DNA of 15,567 bases from Hemicentrotus pulcherrimus (Eukaryota > Echinodermata > Echinoidea > Camarodonta > Strongylocentrotidae): assembly GCA_003118195.1 (NCBI GenBank), contig BEXV01000391.1, forward strand, positions 129,550-145,116, read 5' to 3'. Below the pieces are notes generated by a model, which saw only the letters and a program-made list of their open reading frames with translations, was not told the DNA's origin and made no database searches. This document shows positions 1 to 11,900 of this stretch, in pieces (position 1 is the first letter of the stretch; each line of letters begins with the position of its first letter). The position numbers and the translations under genes are program-made.

Positions 1-76
1 AAGGGTTTGATCATTAAAGAAAAACAATGTTGGGTCTGAAGTTGAATATATTTCTTTATTCATTCTGTTTCTCCAG

Positions 77-232
77 TCTTGCGGTGTTGGGACTCCAAAA
101 GTATGATGACCTGGGCACGCTCATTATCACGCTCCTCATACCGACGGCTTTCATCATCCTGGTTATGATCCAGCTTCATTATTTCCACCATCATTTCATC
201 TCCATCAGCAAGATCAAGAGGGAAGGATATCG
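77..232 (+). CDS. Piezo: Piezo exon 1 of window: blade helix
   Basis: The acceptor is a good pyrimidine tract ending CTCCAG at 71-76, and the donor is CG|GTAAAA at 233. The exon starts on the third base of a codon and ends after two bases of an Arg codon. It encodes about 52 residues: a hydrophobic helix (LIITLLIPTAFIILVMI) followed by LHYFHHHF. This matches the mammalian PIEZO1 segment ending LQLHYFHRPF, where a blade helix meets the cytoplasm. An ATG at 27 lies before the acceptor and gives an open frame, but the similarity begins only after the acceptor, so I do not treat it as a start. Confidence 0.9.
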
Positions 233-3231
233 GTAAAAAAGGATTTTATTGTACAGTCAAACGTGCTTAAGTGACCACCTATATATAAAGACCACCTGTC
301 TACAAAAACCACCTTTTTTCCCCTTGAAAATGGTTTTCTCATTGAAACATGTACTGAAGGAACCTGTACTTAAAGACCACCTGCCCATAAAGACGACTTT
401 TCTTGTCTCTCTTGGGTGGTCTTGTTAGACAGGTTCAACTGTACTTTGGAAATGTATAGGGACATGAAATAATAGTGTGATATCTGCTATATGAAATTGA
501 AAAGTTATTACATTATTAAAAGCTACTTGTATGAAGGTAGGCACCCACTATTTGATCCAAATATAACCCAATTCATGAGGCATAATATTACTTCTTTAAC
601 AAACTAATTTGTATACTTTAGTGAAAGAGGTATAATATACAATTTGTTGAAATAGATGTTTAAGATCATTCCTTATACTTTTTCAGTAAGAATAAACACA
701 AAAAATTGTCAATCACAGAACATTGATACTTTAAAAAAAAGACTGTCAGGGTTGGTTTCCTGAAAGAGGACATTAATTATCATGACAATTTTATTTTAAA
801 AATACCACAAAAAACAACAATACCTACTCTCATCATCAAGTTAAGATGTTGAATACTTCCTTTAATCAAAATTAACTCTTCAGTGTATCTTTGCAGTCCT
901 GGTAACTTAGATGGGGATCACGGTGGAGGAGGGGGCAAGGCAGAGGAAGGGGGAGCTGGTGGAGGAGAGGGTCATGTAGAGATTGATGAAACAGACAGAG
1001 GCTCAACCTCCAGCAAGAAGAGTAAGTGAAAGAAAACTTGGGGATTCAACACTAGGGAAAGTTTGATTGAATGTCTTGTGTGTTACCAACTACATCAATG
1101 GGGGTGACATACTTCTGAGTAACAGCAGATTTAATTGCTTTTGTCACCCCTGACAAGCAGATTGTATCCTTCTCTCTCTCCTCTCTCTCCTCTCCACTTT
1201 CCTAAAGCTGTTTGCATGTACATGTATTATGAAATTTCTATGTATTATCTGATTGTTATACTCCTTGCATGTTTTCCGATTGGTCAAATAAATAATAATA
1301 ATAATAATTTAGTGAGTCTGTTGATTGTATGCAGTTGATGGTGATTCTTCAGCTGGGATCAGACTAACTATTGGAATCATGATGTTACTCTTATTTCATG
1401 GTATTTGGTTAATGTTTGAGACAAAATAAGGAAAAAGGGAATACTTTAGAGACTTGTCCAGGCTTAAATTTAACCTTTGCCCAACAGTCAAGAGTAGATT
1501 AATGGTAGTCCATATGGAAAGGTTGATACACTGTACATTATTGAAATTAACCAACAAAACAATAACTGAACTTTCATAATAACGTAGGCCCTGTATCCCA
1601 GAAGTGATTATCTGTGTCTGGCACCAATCTTTAAACTCTGCCATCTGATTGCTTCACGTCTGTGAAAACCTAGTAACACACATACCCTTATGGACAATCT
1701 AAATTTCTTACATTTCTTTATTCCAGGTTTACCGACGACCCGTTCCACCTTGAAGCTGAAGCTGATGAAAGCCTATCACTACTTCAATAACTATCTTGGT
1801 CCATGTCAGGTGTTCCTCTGGAGACTGCTGGAGGTCCACATGATGAAGTTGGTCTTCTTGACCATCGTACTGGTCATAACTAAAGAAGTAAGTCCAAACA
1901 ACATCCCTTGGAACCTGGCTGATGATAGTATTGCAATATAGAGTGTTTTAACTGTGTTAGAATTGTTAAAAGAGGAAAGGCCTAGAGGTATTTCTGGTCC
2001 TACTTTGGACACTGTCAGGTGTTCCTTTGGGGACTTTGAGAGGTTAACATGATGAATTTGATCTTCATTTGACTTGTTGGAACAAAAGAAGTGAGTCCTA
2101 GCTGCATTCCTTCAGACTGATGCTATGTTTGCAAGACAGAGTGTTTTAAATGTTTGATAATATTTCTTAATGGTCAAAAGCATATAATTATTGTCATGAG
2201 ATTTCACCGAAAGCCATGTTGGAGCAATACATGTGTAGTCGATGGAATGTATAGTTTAGTTTATGCAAACAATATTCTCACTCAATTGTAAGTGATTAAG
2301 AAGAGAGTAAACTTTGATGTGCATGAGGTAGAATTTCATAATTTACTTAAATTACAATCTCAGACATGGTCATTGGTATCAATTATGTGTGAAAGAAAAT
2401 ATTTCTAGGAACTATTCAGTCAGTACCTTGTAGTTTTGTAATAGAAAGTAATTTATACAACTGTATGTTCATCAGTATGTGGAGGTTTCCCATGATAAGT
2501 GTGTATGTTGCATCACTTATTACCTAGCTGTAAGTAATATTTAAGTCACATACTTCTTGTAGCTGCATTTATGATGGTCAGTTTACTTTGATTTGTTGGT
2601 ATGAACAAGTATTTTGAAAAGAATTTGCATCATTAACCTTTAACCTTTTATTCTTTATTTTGCTTTGTATAGTTGAGTGCAGTGAACGGCATTCTCCTTA
2701 TGTTGATCTTCGTCCCGATCGCCATACCCTCCCTTCATCATGTGTGCTGTTTGATGTCCATGTTATGGGTCTCTCTGGTGCTGCTGGGGAAGATGGTCTT
2801 TCAGCTGGACTATTCAAACTGGATTGATATGGATCTCACTGCCAACTGCACAGAGGTAAAGAAGATCCTTCCAAATGAGGATGAGGGTGATGATGATGAT
2901 GATGGTGATTGTGGTGGTGGTGGTGGTGGTGGTGGTGGTGGTGGTGGTGGTGGTGATGATGATAATGATGATGATAATGATGATGAAGATGATGATGATG
3001 ATGATAATGATGATGATGATGATGATGATGATGATGTTGAGATGTCCATGTTATAGGTCTCTCTGGTGCTGCTTGGCAAGATGGTCTTTCAGTTGGACTA
3101 CTCTAACTGGTTTGATATGGATCTCACTGCCAACTGCACAGAAGTAAAGAAGATCCTTCCAAATGAGGATGAGGGTGATGATGGTGATTGTGGTGGTGGT
3201 GGTGGTGGTGGTGGTGATGATGATGATGATA

Positions 3232-3278
<47 letters not shown>

Positions 3279-3334
3279 ATTGATGATGATGATGATATGG
3301 ATGATGGTGGTGGTGATGATGATGATGGTGGTGG

Positions 3335-3366
<32 letters not shown>

Positions 3367-3384
3367 ATGATGATTATGATGATT

Positions 3385-3419
<35 letters not shown>

Positions 3420-3433
3420 ATTGATGATGGTGG

Positions 3434-3473
<40 letters not shown>

Positions 3474-6400
3474 AATGATGGTCATAATGTTGATGATGAT
3501 GATGGTGATAGTAATAATAATGGTGATGATATTGATGAAGATGAAGTCAATGATGATGACAAAGTTGATGATGCAGATGATGATACTATTGGTTGAAATG
3601 CAGTTAAAAAATTATAATGTTACCTGATTTCATTCCTCAGAATCCAGATTTCCCGATTCAGACCAACTTCAACATTCCAGACTGGTTTGGTTTCATACAA
3701 GTTAGCTATTTTTACAAATATGTGGAGGTGAGAAAGAAACTGTGCTTAATATATGTCCGTCCTGACAGAGAAATAATGTGTATGAATACTAACCTGAACT
3801 AAATTGTGCCTTTGGCTAGAAAATATGCTAGTAAGAAATAAAGAGCTTAGCTGAATAGCATAAGCAAGAAAATATTAGCAAGTTGATTACTGTTAGAATA
3901 GACATTGAACTACAACATAGCTAAAATTGTGTATTCAATAAATCAAATTTTATTTAGACTCTGCAGTTTTAGGGCATATCACTGTGGATTTTATTCATTT
4001 TGTTTCTCATAACATACATATACGTACATTCCTGTTGCATACTGAATATATAAATGACATTGAATACGTTACTTTATTCACATTTTATACAAATTAAGTA
4101 CGGATTATGAACAATTATATGCTAATGTGATATTCACATCCAAAAATATGGCTACAGTTTTTAAATTGTGTGTGTGTGTGTACGTTTGAAAGATTCTGAT
4201 AAATTATTGAAATCAATGCTCTGTAACATTATTATTTTCATGCATTTATTGTTATCTTTGATATTAATAACCATTTCCAGGGCTACGTTGCGATCATCAT
4301 CATGCTGATCATCCAAGCCATCGTGATGCTTCATCAGCAGCAGTATCGACACCAGCATGGCCTGGTCAAGCCTAACTTTAGCATCGTCTTTAACGATGTC
4401 ACCAGGGAGTGTGCCGATAAAGATGGTCTGCCTGGTTGCATCAAATTCCTCATCAATTACTGCTTCTTCAAGTTTGGTTTGGAGGTGAGACTACTCTACC
4501 TGGAAAAATATAGTACCCTTCTTACCCTTGTTGCCCTGCCATTATTAGTACCCCAAGCATTGGCAGGTACCCATTGAATACACCTGGGTGGAGAGCGAAA
4601 AATGTGATCTAAATACCTTGTTGTAGAATGTTAGCACCAAGCAAGGATTTAAGCCAGGTACCTTTTATATGAGTGTCAAGAGCCTTTACCGATGTAATGA
4701 AGTCTGGAGTTCCAGCGACTGAAACGCATTTAGGGAGAAACTGATTTAAAGTCTAAAGTTCTATATTTATCATGCAATAGATTGATGGATTGATTGAGGA
4801 AAACGTATATAAAACAGCAAAGGCTTGTTGGAAATGACGTTCTCTAAAACACATAATCTGTTCCTTAACAAGTATTTGGGAAAACAGAATATATTTGCTT
4901 ACATGTATCTTGCTTTGCCCATTTCTCAACTACATATTCTTATCTTGCTTAGGCCTACAAAACTCTAATTCACTCTTACCCTAAACCATTATGACAGATA
5001 CCATTATTTATTAAATTCAACAGTCAGTGTAGATTTACTTTGATTCTGTAAGATTTCATTTCCTGCTATTAGCAGAACTCAAAAGATTCCTTTTTATCTA
5101 TTTTTTCTTTGCCATTCCTTGAATTCATTCTGAGAGAATATTTAGTAGATTTGTCTTTCATTCGTTTTATTCTCCTTCTTTTATTCCAACAATTTGATTT
5201 CAGATCTGTTTTACCACCACCGTCATCGTTGCGGCCGTTCGGCTCGACGTCTTTGCTTTCATCTTCCTGGCCATGATGGTTCCTCTGCTGTTCATCAGGC
5301 GTCGTACTTGCGCCCTCTTGTGGCCATTCTACATGTTCGTCTTGATTTGTCTGCTTCCAGTGGCCTACGCCTTAGCTCTTGGATTGCCTCCAGTCTTCTG
5401 TATAGGTAAACATCATCAAATCAAATCTTTCGCTTGGATCTTACAGTTGGGTGCTCCGGAGAAGAGTGTAGATGTTTCAGCAAACTGTGGATGAATGGTT
5501 CAAGATTAAGTGCATTCTGAAGTTGGAAAATTCGTCGACTTCATCTACATAGTACATATCATGCATTGTTAACACTGATTTACTTCAGCAACCAGAATTA
5601 ACAGTTTGAAATAAATGAATGAGACAGGCCCTTATCCTGAGCACACAATGAAAATGAGAGACGTTATTCTGTCATATCAAACAGAAGAAGTTAGGTTTAT
5701 GTAGAATTTATTTGATTGAATTATTTTCGTTGAATAAAATTTTTCTTCTATGATCTCTTATGAGATTTTCTTTCCAAATGATAACAATATCAATCAATAC
5801 ATTCTCAAAATAGTTCAATAAAACAATGTTTTCAATTAGGTAGGGGTATTTCATGATCTATGATGTGAGCTGAACAAAACAAAGATTAGCATTATTTTTA
5901 GTAGATGTTAGAATTCATCCTTTTTATTTTTTATTTTTAGATTATCCATGGAACGATGTACTGCCAGATCGCCTGAACACGTGGCTGTATCTCTCAAACT
6001 ACCTGACACCTACAGACCCTAATCCAATGGCCATAGTTGGTAAGTCATGCTATCTAAACACACACCAACCTGCCTGTATCTACTGTATAAGCCAAGACAT
6101 TTTGTGAACAGTCATTATGAATATAGCAGGAATACAAATAATAATAATAATAGTAATAATAGGCATTTCTACAGCGCCGTCTATCTACAAATTATATTCT
6201 GAAGCACATTTATTATTACCGCGGCTTTAGCCTAGCTGCCATTACAGCACTCCAGCATTGCAAGGAAATTAATTCCGTTTACCTCACCTGGGTCGAGTGT
6301 GGCAAATGTAGATCAACGTCTTGCCAAAGGACTTTAGTGCCGTGGCGGGACATGAACCGCGCACCTTGTAATCGACAGTCCGGCAACATATCCACTCGAC

Positions 6401-8933
6401 CACGACATCTCTACAAACATTATCAGGATGATTATTACATTATTCTTCCAGTGTAAATTCATTTTTCTGTCTTATTAAATTAACAACACTACAAAAATTC
6501 ACAAAATTTACAAAGATAAAACTGTTGAAAAAATAAAAGGTCATGCAGTATTCAACTATCGCAAACCTCTTGACCCCAACCTGAATGACGCTCTGGGCAA
6601 GTTATGCTGTACTCTTACATGTGCGTTAAACGTACCTAGAAAAATTGAGGAGACAAAAAGAAACATGTTTTTTTCTTCACTTTTTGTGTTCTCAGCGGAC
6701 TTCTTTCAGCTGCTGTTTGTTGGTCTCCAATTTCAAGTGTTCCGTATGGAGAAGAATCATGACGTCATCACCGGAGGGGGTGATAACTATAAGGTGTCTG
6801 TGGACGTGGAAAATATCCACCAAAATCCAGTCCCCAACTTCACTTTCAATAGGTAAGACTAAATAATGAAAATAGCTCCAATTCAGTCCCAGCTTTCCAT
6901 TTAAAACTTGATTTGAATAGGACAGTCATTTGTCACAGCTCTAAGATGATATCAGTCGATTTTCAATTTTAAGGCTTGAATTTAATAACTATTGTTGTTA
7001 ACTAAAGGGAACCTGAGAGAATGAAGTTTCTGTTTACTTTGAAGATGCAATAGTTGTGTTTGATTAAAAGTAAGAATTTTGACCATATTATTCAACATTT
7101 AATTTGAAATGTTCTAGATGAGTGAATGAGGCATTGTGTAATTTATTATTCTTCCCCACTTTTACACAAGATTGTTCCATCATGGATATGCAATATTTTG
7201 AATATTTATGATATTCAGACATCAAAATATAGATGTTTCCTATAATATCATTCAATATCCACATGAATGACAATATTTTCTTTATTTTACATCATTTTCC
7301 AGGTCATATTTAGATCTCATAAAGGTTAGTTCATTTTATTTCACATATTTCTGTGAATATTATGTCAATTTTTATATTTAAAAAGGCAAAGATTGTTTGA
7401 TTGAAATGTCATAGTTGTATAATGTTTTTATTGCCAATTGACTGTTTTTTACACATTGTTTTTAATTGATGTTGGAATTTGGAAATAAATGATTTGATTT
7501 GATTTGATTCAATTTCCTGTTAAAAACATCTATGTACCGGTAGATGCCTTTCATAGAATTAAACAATTTAAAAATTATTGTGCTTCCTGATTTTTGTATT
7601 CCACTGAAACCACTTGTATTCATTAGATTAGCATCATCCTTTTGTATTTTATAACCATTTCAATTTCAAAGTCTAAACTACCAGTGCTGTGTAATTGAAC
7701 CTCTGAATATTGATAATACTACAGTTGTTTATACCAAAGACCTTTTGTTTACTAACTGATGAAGCATGATGTTTAGGTATGTCTTTTATTTCACCCTTAA
7801 TATTGTAAAACTACCATTTGATATTGTAAAACTACCATTTGATATTGGCAAACTGATATTGATAACCGTGGTGTTTAGATATTCCTTCTAAAATACCCTG
7901 TTATATGTCTCAATATCCTCGAACTCAAAACCATGTTCACTGAAACTGATAATGTTTTGTTTTTATAAACCCCCGGCACAGAGCTTGGTATTTGGTTACG
8001 CCTTCTATTTCACCCTGGCCATTGTGTTCCTGTGTGCTACAACCCGTATCAGTATCCTTGGCCTCTGGTATCTTATCTTTGCCTTCTACTTCCTTTGGTA
8101 CGGACACAAGTTCCTCACCAAACCAACCGACAAAGTCCTGAAACAGTAAGTCAAATGTTAACAAGTCACCCCTGAGAATAGAGTTATGTGACTAATCAAT
8201 GTAATATTGTTGGAAAATTGTCTTTGACACAAATAACAACATTACAGCCTTTGCGAATCTATTTTATCAGTGAATGTTTCTGGTAGATCAGGGGCAAAAA
8301 GATAAGAGAAGGTTGAGTTCTGGGGAGAGGTGAAAATAATTTGTGAGCATTATCATTGTCATTATGCAAGTGTAGAAGAACATCAGAGAAAAAGGGTCCC
8401 CTGCAAAGCATGGCTCTTCAAATGCTTTTGTATTCTAAATATGACAGGTAATGGCTAAAAAATGAGGCCCGATTTTTATGCCACATGTTTGTGTAGTCCC
8501 ATACACATTTTTTGTTGTACAGTGCTTGTTACTTTACCAAGACTGGGTCAAATTTCTTTAATCATTTTGATGATTCAAGAACCTTGCAGTATACACCTTT
8601 ACTTATATCCTAGATGGTCAACTTTTACAGAGTGATTCCACCCCGTTTCTTTCACAATGCATTCGCATGACCAGAACTCAACATTATCTTTAACTCATAC
8701 ACTTTAAATCAGAGTACCCCTCCTGCCTTTCAACAGATAAGAAGTACCGTAGATAATTGTAAAATGCAGCTTACAGTGATTTCCCAGTATGACAAACTAA
8801 TCAACAATGCAAGAGTTGTCCGAAACAGAAGTAATAATGCAGGGAATCATGCTGCTTAGAATTTAAAATTGTTTGAAAAACAGCAAGCATGGGAATATGA
8901 TTGTGATTTAGACATACATGTTTTATCAGGCAT

Positions 8934-8964
<31 letters not shown>

Positions 8965-11900
8965 CAGTGCTTATAAAGCGCTTACCACCACAGTCTCTAG
9001 GCTCTAAGTTAACAATTAAATTATGCATAACCCTTATCAAGTATTGTAATTTTTACAGTGCGCGAAAAAATGAATTTGTCCCGATATATGTTTCTTCAGA
9101 ATGTGAAATAATACCAGTAAGGCTTACATCTAAAAGTATTCAACAAAGGCCCTAATTCAACCAGTCCACCTTTCATTCTTGAGTTAGTTAAAACACAAAA
9201 ATATCAAATTTACAAGGGGTATGAATAACTTGGTTGTTAACTGTATTTTGCATTTTTGTGCAGGGTTACTTTCTTTTCAACTGACACCTTCACTTTTTCT
9301 TTCCGTTGCTAACTGTTTTATTTTCTTCCCTTGTCCATGTGCTGTACCATTCCTTATTCCATTTCAACTGACTTTTTTTTTCTTCTTTTTTTTTCAGGTG
9401 GAATTTTTTGGTTGGGTACACGCTGTTTGTAATCTTTATGAAGGTAGGACTTCAGATCATGGCCTGTGCCTACGGAAACGATATCGTCAATAAGGAACTT
9501 TGTTGGATCATGCAGCTCTTTGGGGTTGTCTGCCTGCAGACTAACTATATTGGTAAGATCTGCACTGTTAGTTTATCTTCTACTCTCATTGGAATGTATT
9601 TCAAAGTTTTATGACAGTCTTCCCTTTTTAAAATCATTTTTTTCTTTTTCTTTTTCTTTGCTTATGTCTCCAGTTGAGTTTCTAAGAACTTGGAGATGCT
9701 TTTCTTTTTAAGATGAAATTATCTTCAAGTAAATGTATAACACATCAATAATCAGCTACTCACAGAATGACATGCTGTCCCAGCTGGCAACAGTAGAGCA
9801 TATTCTCTTTAATCTCACATCCAAAAACTTTTGCCAGATTCGAATGGTACTAGTGAAATTATGAAATGGATGAATGATAATGGGGATATGAAACTATTTT
9901 TTCATTCCCATGTAGTTACACAAGGCCAATATTAATCCCATATCTCACTCAAAGATATTCAAATTCATATCAACATATTTGTTTTGTTTAGATCCCACAT
10001 CAGGGGTATGCGGCCTTCCTACTGATTCAGCCAAACTATCATGGGACGTGACCTGTTTCCTGTTTGTGGTCTTCCAGCGTCAGATCTTCACCAGTAACTA
10101 CTTCCTCTACATCATCTTAGACCTGACCGAAGAGGAGAAGCTAGCCTCCAAGTACGTCCTATCTTTGATTTACCGTAATTAATGTTGTTAAAGAACAAAC
10201 AAAAAAAAAAACAAAAAATTGACGGCGGGATTCAAACTCTTGCGGACACATGTAGAATGGGAACCAAAGCCAATGCCTTAGACTGCTTAGCCATTGCGCA
10301 CCGATGCCATACCAAGAAGTTTTTTGTAATGTATACATTGAAATGGATTTAAAAATAAGGACGTCAACAATGCAAGATAAAATGTGTGGAAATGTCCTAT
10401 ACCGTAGTGGTAAAGTTATTGTACCGTATGTAGTCCCATATGTGCAAATTCGTACTGGTTTTAACTTACTTTTTTTTTTTTTGGTGTAACGTGTATAAAT
10501 CGCACCCCCGACTTTGACATTTTTTTGGCGGCAAAAAGGTCGGTTTATACACCGTTAGTTACGTTACTAATAATAATAATATTGGGTTCTTACATAGCTC
10601 TCATATCTGTCAGACTTGACACTCTTCGTGCTCCCGATTATTAACCTGGCTTTAACATGGCTGCCATTACGGCGCCCTAGCATTTCAAGGAATTCATTCC
10701 TGCCAGGTACCCATTTACATCGCCTGGGTTGAGTGTGGCAAATGTAGATCAATGTCTTGCCCAAGGACATTAGTACCACGGCAGGAATCGAACCGCTGAC
10801 CTTGTGATCCACAGTTATGTGACGTATCCACTCGACCATGACACCATGGGTCTATATGATCTATTGAGAGGCCAAAGGATGTTACCTCTGTGTTCAATGA
10901 ATATATGATACGTTATTACACCCTTCTGGCACTCAATGGACACTACGTACATTGAGAGGATATTCTATTTTCAGATTGAGCTGAATTGAACTGGCTCCCA
11001 AAATTGTTTTCTCTTCTTCATGTTTGGTAGGAGCACAGTATGTAGGAAAACCTTGTTTTGACGCAATCTTTGTGTCTCCTTTGTATCTATTGAACAGAGG
11101 AGCTGAGCTGATCAACGAGATTCTAGCAGCCAAGGTGCGCAACAAACGCTTGGAGGAGAAGCGCATACTGCAAGGTGTCAAGAGAAAGTGAGTTCAAAGC
11201 AGAATCATGAACGTTCATCTGTTTTCCTGATGACATATTTTTGAGAAATCAACTTTTGATCGTCGTAGAGGTCAAGTCAGGTCAAATTGCAGACAAAGAC
11301 TGCAGCTGAATTTCGGAGGTGGAGGATTTTTGTATCAAGATCAAAAGTTTAACTCTCAAACATAAGTTCAAAGTAGTTTACTAGATTAGACGATGATGCT
11401 CCAGTTTACCCCTGTCAACTAGCTATTGACCTTATGTGGCAGATGTATTGGAAATGTGATAAATTGTCCCGTCTAAATAATAGTTGGAGAAAATGCTGTG
11501 TGCCCCGAAGCACTTCGTCCTCCTTGACGTGACATTTCTGGTTAAAAACAACCTCTTGTACAATGTACCTAATTATCTATAATTAATATTTGATATGATG
11601 ATATTCTCAGAATTTATATTATTTATCCCTTTGGAAAATTGTGCTTCTAAGATCATGTACGACAGCTCACTTCCAGCTTCCAAATATTTTGCCAATTAGA
11701 AAAAAAGCATGGAATTACAGGTAGGTGATACAAGTACAAAAGGTATATGCCAAACCGGATTTTTTTCAGCTGCTTAGCTGTCATTAAACATCTAATCAGC
11801 TAGTAGACTATCAATATATGTAGTTGACAACCTTTTCTTGTCGATTATATTATTTTCAAAGGATGAAACGGATCAAGCAGAAACAGGCCAAGCTGATGAG

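Larger units (their letters stand above)
10152..11097 (+). other. intron 13, dense in repeats
   Basis: Holds three elements in a row: a tRNA-like relic (10219-10301), a short inverted repeat (10491-10552) and an antisense SINE (10568-10845). The sections 10302-10490 and 10846-11097 show nothing further. Confidence 0.85.

Noticed and set aside
27..76. ATG at 27 as the start of the Piezo fragment
   Set aside because: Piezo similarity begins only after the strong acceptor CTCCAG at 71-76, and Piezo needs hundreds of residues upstream.
275..290. ATATATAAAG as a TATA box
   Set aside because: It sits inside a fold-back repeat in an intron with no transcription start evidence.
3051..3485. Minus-strand poly-Ile/Thr open frame
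   Set aside because: Complement of the same repeat; no start context, domain or splice support.
3066..3596. Long acidic (poly-Asp) open frame, plus strand
   Set aside because: It is the GAT/GGT repeat read in one frame, starting inside the exon 4 copy; other frames and the minus strand are just as open (poly-Met, poly-Ile), which is typical of a trinucleotide repeat rather than a gene.
7801..7842. Short direct repeats as a CRISPR array
   Set aside because: The two units are back to back without spacers, in an animal intron.
9624..9664. Pyrimidine-rich tract as an extra acceptor
   Set aside because: The CAG after it is followed by TTGAGTTTCTAAG, with a quick stop and no Piezo similarity.
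10567..10839. Minus-strand 90-codon frame
   Set aside because: It lies wholly inside the SINE and no SINE codes for protein.
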